Positions 32,880 through 36,436 of a stretch of 36,436 nt of DNA are shown piece after piece (positions within the stretch are counted from its first letter, which is position 1; each line of letters begins with the position of its first letter). Position numbers and translations under genes: made by a program. Origin of the DNA: Negativicutes bacterium (GTDB lineage Bacteria; Bacillota; JAAYKD01); the NCBI GenBank assembly GCA_021372785.1, contig JAJFTT010000035.1:1-36436 (forward strand), in the 5' to 3' direction. Below the pieces are notes generated by a model. The model ran no database searches and had not been told where the DNA came from. It saw only the letters and a list, made by a program, of their open reading frames with translations.

Positions 32880-34673
32880 ATGGCAAAACAATTATTGAGA
32901 AATGAAGTCCCCCCGGACCAAACCTGGAGAGTTTCCGACATTTTCCCCAGTGTTGAAGCCTGGGAAACCGAATTGGCGAACCTGAAAACCCTGATTGCTG
33001 CCGTCACTCACTACCAAGGTAAACTGGGCAACGGCTCCGCCCTGCTGCGTGAATGCCTGGAAGCGTTGGAAACCCTGCAGGGCAAAGCCTCGCAAGTGAC
33101 AAGTTATGCTTCCTTAAACATTGCCAGTGACGGCACCAACATTGCTTATCAGGCAATGGCCGGCAAAGCAACGGCAGCCATGGCCGAGTTACAGGCGCAG
33201 ACTTCTTTTGTACAGAGCGAAGCGTTGGCTTTACCCGCCGGCACCCTGGAAAAATACCTGCTTGAAGATCCCGGCTTAACACCGTTTCGTTTTACGATTG
33301 AAAAATGGATCGAGCACAAGCCTTATATGCTGGCGCCCGAAACGGAAATGGTTTTAGCCGCTCTCGGTCAGGTACTCAACGCGCCTGCTGAGATTTATGA
33401 ACGTTCCCGTTCCACCGACTTGAAATTCGACATGATCATGGACGGCAAAGGCAACAGTTATGCCATGGGACTTGGCAAACATGATTCCGATGCAGACGCG
33501 ACCCTGCGCCGTAACGCTTACAGCGAACTCAGCCAGAAAATAAGTCTCTACAACAATACCTACGGCACAGCCTGGGGTTTGGAAGTCAAGAAAAATGTGG
33601 TTACTGCCAAACTGCGCGGTTATGGCTCTGCCGTTGAAATGCTGCTGCACAGACAGGAAGTCACGACCGATATCTATCATAATCTGCACGATGTCATTCT
33701 GACCGAACTGGCGCCGCACTGGCGGAAATTAACCAGACTGCGCAAAGAAGTGCTCGGCCTGGACGAGATGCTCTACTGCGATATCGAAGCACCGCTTGAC
33801 CCCGAGTACGATCCGACTGTGACCTATGAAGAAGCCTCGAAATTGGTTTTGGATGGTGTTTCCGTTTTAGGCGAAGAATATACCGAAATCATCCGCAAGG
33901 GTTTGACCGAACACTGGATCGACCGGGCCGATAATGTCGGCAAACGCACCGGCGCTTTCTGCAACACAGTTTACGGCGTGCATCCCTACGTCAGTATGAG
34001 CTGGTCCGGCCAAATGCGCAACGCCCTGACTATGGCTCATGAACTCGGCCATGCCGGACAAGGTGTTTTTTCTCAGCGTTATCAGCGGCTTTCCAATGCC
34101 AGACCAACCATGTTCTTTATTGAAGCGCCCTCCACGATCAATGAATTATTGGTCGCCAACCGGATTCTGGCCAAAGCCGACAGCGCCAGAATGCGTCTTT
34201 GGGTCATCACCCAAATGCTGACGACTTATCATCATAACTTTGTCCGCCACCTGATTGAAGGCGAACTGCAGCGCCGCGCCTACGTGTTGGCAGAAAAGGG
34301 TCAGCCGATCACCGCATCGATTCTGAATAAGCTGCAGGGGGATATTTTGGAAGAATTCTATGGCGGTGAGGTTGTCATCGATGATGACGCCAAACTGGTT
34401 TGGATGCGTCAGTCCCATTATTACAACGGTCTGTATCCTTACAGCTACTCCGCCGGTTTGACGGTCGGCACTGTGGTTTCCCAAAAAATCGAAAAAGAAG
34501 GCAGCAAGGCTGCCGAACGCTGGATCGAGGTCTTAAAAGCCGGCGGTACCCTGAAACCATTGGAACTCTGCCGGTTGGCCGGTGTAGACATGAGCAAGAA
34601 GGAAACCATTCAATCGGCGGTCGCCTATGTCGGCTCACTGGTCGATGAAGTCGTAGCCAGTTACCAAAAATAA
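32880..34673 (+). CDS. pepF: Oligoendopeptidase F (M3 family)
   Basis: Cytoplasmic zinc endopeptidase degrading oligopeptides, 597 aa, the usual length for PepF. The zinc motif HELGH sits at residues 387-391 within MAHELGHAGQG, with the downstream ligand in FIEAPSTINE. The N-terminal half is the helical cap domain (PDQTWRVSDIFPS at its start is typical). Near the end YYNGLYPYSYSAGL is conserved in M3B. RBS AGGAGG is correctly spaced and a terminator follows. Supports peptide use together with the M20 enzymes. Confidence 0.95.
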   Translation: MAKQLLRNEVPPDQTWRVSDIFPSVEAWETELANLKTLIAAVTHYQGKLGNGSALLRECLEALETLQGKASQVTSYASLNIASDGTNIAYQAMAGKATAAMAELQAQTSFVQSEALALPAGTLEKYLLEDPGLTPFRFTIEKWIEHKPYMLAPETEMVLAALGQVLNAPAEIYERSRSTDLKFDMIMDGKGNSYAMGLGKHDSDADATLRRNAYSELSQKISLYNNTYGTAWGLEVKKNVVTAKLRGYGSAVEMLLHRQEVTTDIYHNLHDVILTELAPHWRKLTRLRKEVLGLDEMLYCDIEAPLDPEYDPTVTYEEASKLVLDGVSVLGEEYTEIIRKGLTEHWIDRADNVGKRTGAFCNTVYGVHPYVSMSWSGQMRNALTMAHELGHAGQGVFSQRYQRLSNARPTMFFIEAPSTINELLVANRILAKADSARMRLWVITQMLTTYHHNFVRHLIEGELQRRAYVLAEKGQPITASILNKLQGDILEEFYGGEVVIDDDAKLVWMRQSHYYNGLYPYSYSAGLTVGTVVSQKIEKEGSKAAERWIEVLKAGGTLKPLELCRLAGVDMSKKETIQSAVAYVGSLVDEVVASYQK

Positions 34674-34727
34674 GCAAACTAAAAATCCGTCCTGACAATC
34701 AACCCTACCGCAAAAAAAAAATAATAC

Positions 34728-34790
34728 AAGGCTCCTCTGTGGCAGCCGATGGTGATCAAAAACCGTCGAACGCCGCTGAGGAGCCTTTTC
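34728..34790 (+). terminator. Rho-independent terminator after pepF
   Basis: Stem AAGGCTCCTC/GAGGAGCCTT (34728-34737 with 34778-34787), helped by inner GGC/GCC pairing, followed by TTTTC overlapping the stem end. The large loop may hold more structure. Confidence 0.75.
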
Positions 34791-34873
34791 ACTAATTAAA
34801 ATGAAATCATAAAATGTATGGTATAGAATATCGTGCTGTTTTCAATCTAAATAGCCTAAAAGCGTGCGCTCAA

Positions 34874-34967
34874 GAGTTAAGTGGGTTGATAAGGTGATTA
34901 CCCTGGAGCAATTTGAGCGTGTCCGACCGTTTTATAGGGTTATAACCACTTTATGGAGCATGAACTC
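34874..34967. repeat. Imperfect inverted repeat upstream of the transposase
   Basis: GAGTTAAGTGGGTT (34874-34887) and GGTGATTACCCT (34893-34904) are mirrored by AGGGTTATAACC (34936-34947), AACCACTT and GAACTC (34962-34967). The arms are interrupted. A 10-bp direct repeat TATGGTATAG occurs at 34817-34826 and 35041-35050. The left end of the insertion sequence is probably within 34790-34900 but cannot be fixed without the right end. Confidence 0.4.
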
Positions 34968-35022
34968 TTATTTCAATTACCGCATATTGTAAGAAATTAT
35001 CTTGAATACTTGAAAAAAATAT

Positions 35023-35051
35023 TTGTAATCTTCGCCAAAGTATGGTATAGT
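35023..35051 (+). promoter_or_regulatory. Promoter of the transposase gene
   Basis: TTGTAA (35023-35028), 17-base spacer, TATAGT (35046-35051), ahead of GGAGG at 35072-35076. Confidence 0.6.
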
Positions 35052-35084
35052 ATGATATATACTAACATACTGGAGGCGAGGAGC

Positions 35085-36436
35085 ATGATACCTGATTCTA
35101 TTAAACAGTTCCGGCCAAAGGGGACTGAAATTCAAGAAAAATCTGGGCATTATTATGTGCATAAAGTAAAAGGCTATTACGATAAGGACACCAAAAAATC
35201 GAAAAGAAAAACTCTGGGCTGCATCGGACAGATTTATCCGGACATCGGCTTTGTTCCGAATGATAAGATACCGGGCAGTCAGGAAGACTGTGCGAAAGAA
35301 TACGGTGCTACACGAATTATCATGGAAACTTCAAAAGAGATGTTTGAGGTGCTGCGTAAATGCTTCCCTTCAGAATTCATTCGCATATATACATTAGCAG
35401 TGATGAAACTTCTGAACAACTCAAGCCAGAAAGACATTGATGAACTCTATACCCGGTCGGCAATCTCAGCATTACTCCCTGAAGTACATCTCAGCAAGAA
35501 TACTGTATCAGCGTTTCTGTCACAATTGTCTCTTTCACGTAAGAGCATGATACAGTTCATGCGAGAGTATACCAATTATGAAGGAGACAGTGTGATTTTC
35601 GACGGATCAAGTTTTCTGTCATCGTCAAACGAAAATCCATACACAAAAAAAGGTTACACTCCTGGACATCGCAATGAAAAACAGATTCGCTTGGTCTATG
35701 CGTTCAATAAAAGCAACAATATCCCGTTCTATTTCCGAGTATTTCCCGGGAATATATCCGATAAGGTTACATTTGAAGCGTGTGTTGAAGAGCTTGGCAA
35801 GAAAAACTGCACTGTTTTGTTGGATAAAGGATTTTACTCAAAGAAAAACATTGATTTCGTCCTTCAGGCAGGTTTAGACTTCATAATACCGCTTCAAAAA
35901 AACACCACCGATGTTGGTGAAACCGATAAGGACTTCTCTGCTTATGAGAGCAAAGACATCGGATTTTTCAATTATCATAAGCGAATCATTTTCCACAAAG
36001 AACATACTTCTTCCAAACATGCAGACTGTAAGGTACATATCTTTTATGATAACGAGCGGCGCAAAGACCTTATTGAAAACTATTACATTCAAAATCAGGA
36101 CGAAAACGGCAATCTGCCCAAAAACCTGCAGACTACAGTCTATGAAGATACAAAATTGTTTGGCGTTACATTTCTTTTAACAAACATCGACAATAAGCCG
36201 GAGCTCATATATAAAGACTATAAAACACGATGGGCAATTGAAGAAATGTTTGACACACACAAGAACACCCTTGGTTTCAAAATGAATTATGAAACAAGGC
36301 TGGAAGTGCAGGAAGGATGGGCTTTCATTGAGTTTCTGAGTTTGTTGATGTATTACCGGATTAATAATTTGCTGTCAGAAAAAGATCTGCTTAAATCGTA
36401 TAGTGTCAAAGATGTCTTGTTTTGTGCTTCAAGTGT
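35085..36436 (+). mobile_element. IS4-superfamily (IS1634/IS4-like) transposase, cut by window edge
   Basis: An ATG at 35085 opens a frame that runs to the window end without a stop (at least 450 residues), so the gene is partial. DDE residues are visible: D173 in VIFDGSSF, D247 in LLDKGFYS and E386 in the exact IS4 signature Y-x2-R-x3-E-x6-K (Y379, R382, E386, K393). The N-terminus (MIPDSIKQFRPKGTEIQ) and length match IS1634-like elements. Codons are AT-richer than in neighbouring genes, suggesting recent arrival. Right inverted repeat and target duplication lie outside. Small open frames inside are shadows. Confidence 0.9.

Noticed and set aside
35674-35877. Small plus-strand frame inside the transposase
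   Set aside because: It is out of frame with the long transposase frame from 35085, which carries the catalytic motifs.

Overview
The window looks like chromosome of an anaerobic Bacillota (Clostridia-like or related). Evidence: hybrid cluster protein, DarA-type c-di-AMP receptor, an SLH-domain protein, DUF4358 and SGNH lipoproteins, ECF-type vitamin S-components, and strong Gram-positive Shine-Dalgarno sites. It also has three classic regulatory RNAs (FMN, cobalamin, T-box). Nearly every gene has a recognisable family. No tRNA, rRNA or CRISPR array was seen. The right end is an AT-richer insertion sequence cut by the window edge.

Layout. 1-6414: phosphate block. Direct repeats resembling Pho boxes precede pstS-pstC-pstA-pstB, then a PhoP/PhoR two-component pair and a darA-like PII-type c-di-AMP receptor. 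The PstS appears circularly permuted, with its usual C-terminal half placed first. 6668-8965: secreted YcdB/YcdC-like protein with C-terminal SLH domains. 9067-9968: perfect promoter, FMN riboswitch, terminator and ribU. 10029-13534: a leftward operon (4Fe-4S protein, cupin, hcp) divergent from a Crp/Fnr regulator. They share a 14-bp perfect palindrome centred about 41.5 bp upstream of the predicted operon start. 13644-14753: peptidase T-like M20 enzyme. 14841-18664: leftward cobalamin-riboswitch unit with btuF-, btuC- and btuD-like genes followed by mntP.

18724-20462: a 73-residue Cys-containing orphan protein, then an asparagine T-box (specifier AAC) controlling asnA. 20557-24331: leftward genes for a small membrane protein, a DUF4358 lipoprotein, an SGNH hydrolase, an HD hydrolase, SecG and a GT2-GtrA fusion. 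24481-25127: thiT. 25276-29316: three leftward M20-family genes, in which two close paralogues of identical length flank an M20D amidohydrolase. 29851-30378: GNAT acetyltransferase. 30684-32447: TIGR04076 protein and nicotinate phosphoribosyltransferase. 32880-34673: oligoendopeptidase F. 35085-36436: IS4-superfamily transposase, open at the edge.

How the genes fit together. Most units are nutrient or stress modules under their own sensors: phosphate (PhoPR, with DarA adjacent), riboflavin (FMN RNA), corrinoids (B12 RNA), asparagine (T-box), and probably nitrosative or oxidative stress (Crp/Fnr with hcp). A second theme is peptide and amino-acid scavenging: four M20 hydrolases and PepF. The observations most worth following are the permuted PstS, the -41.5 palindrome between the Crp/Fnr gene and the hcp operon, the doubled terminator and overlapping leader ORF ahead of btuF, and the duplicated M20 genes. 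All statements come from reading the sequence; no database or folding program was run.
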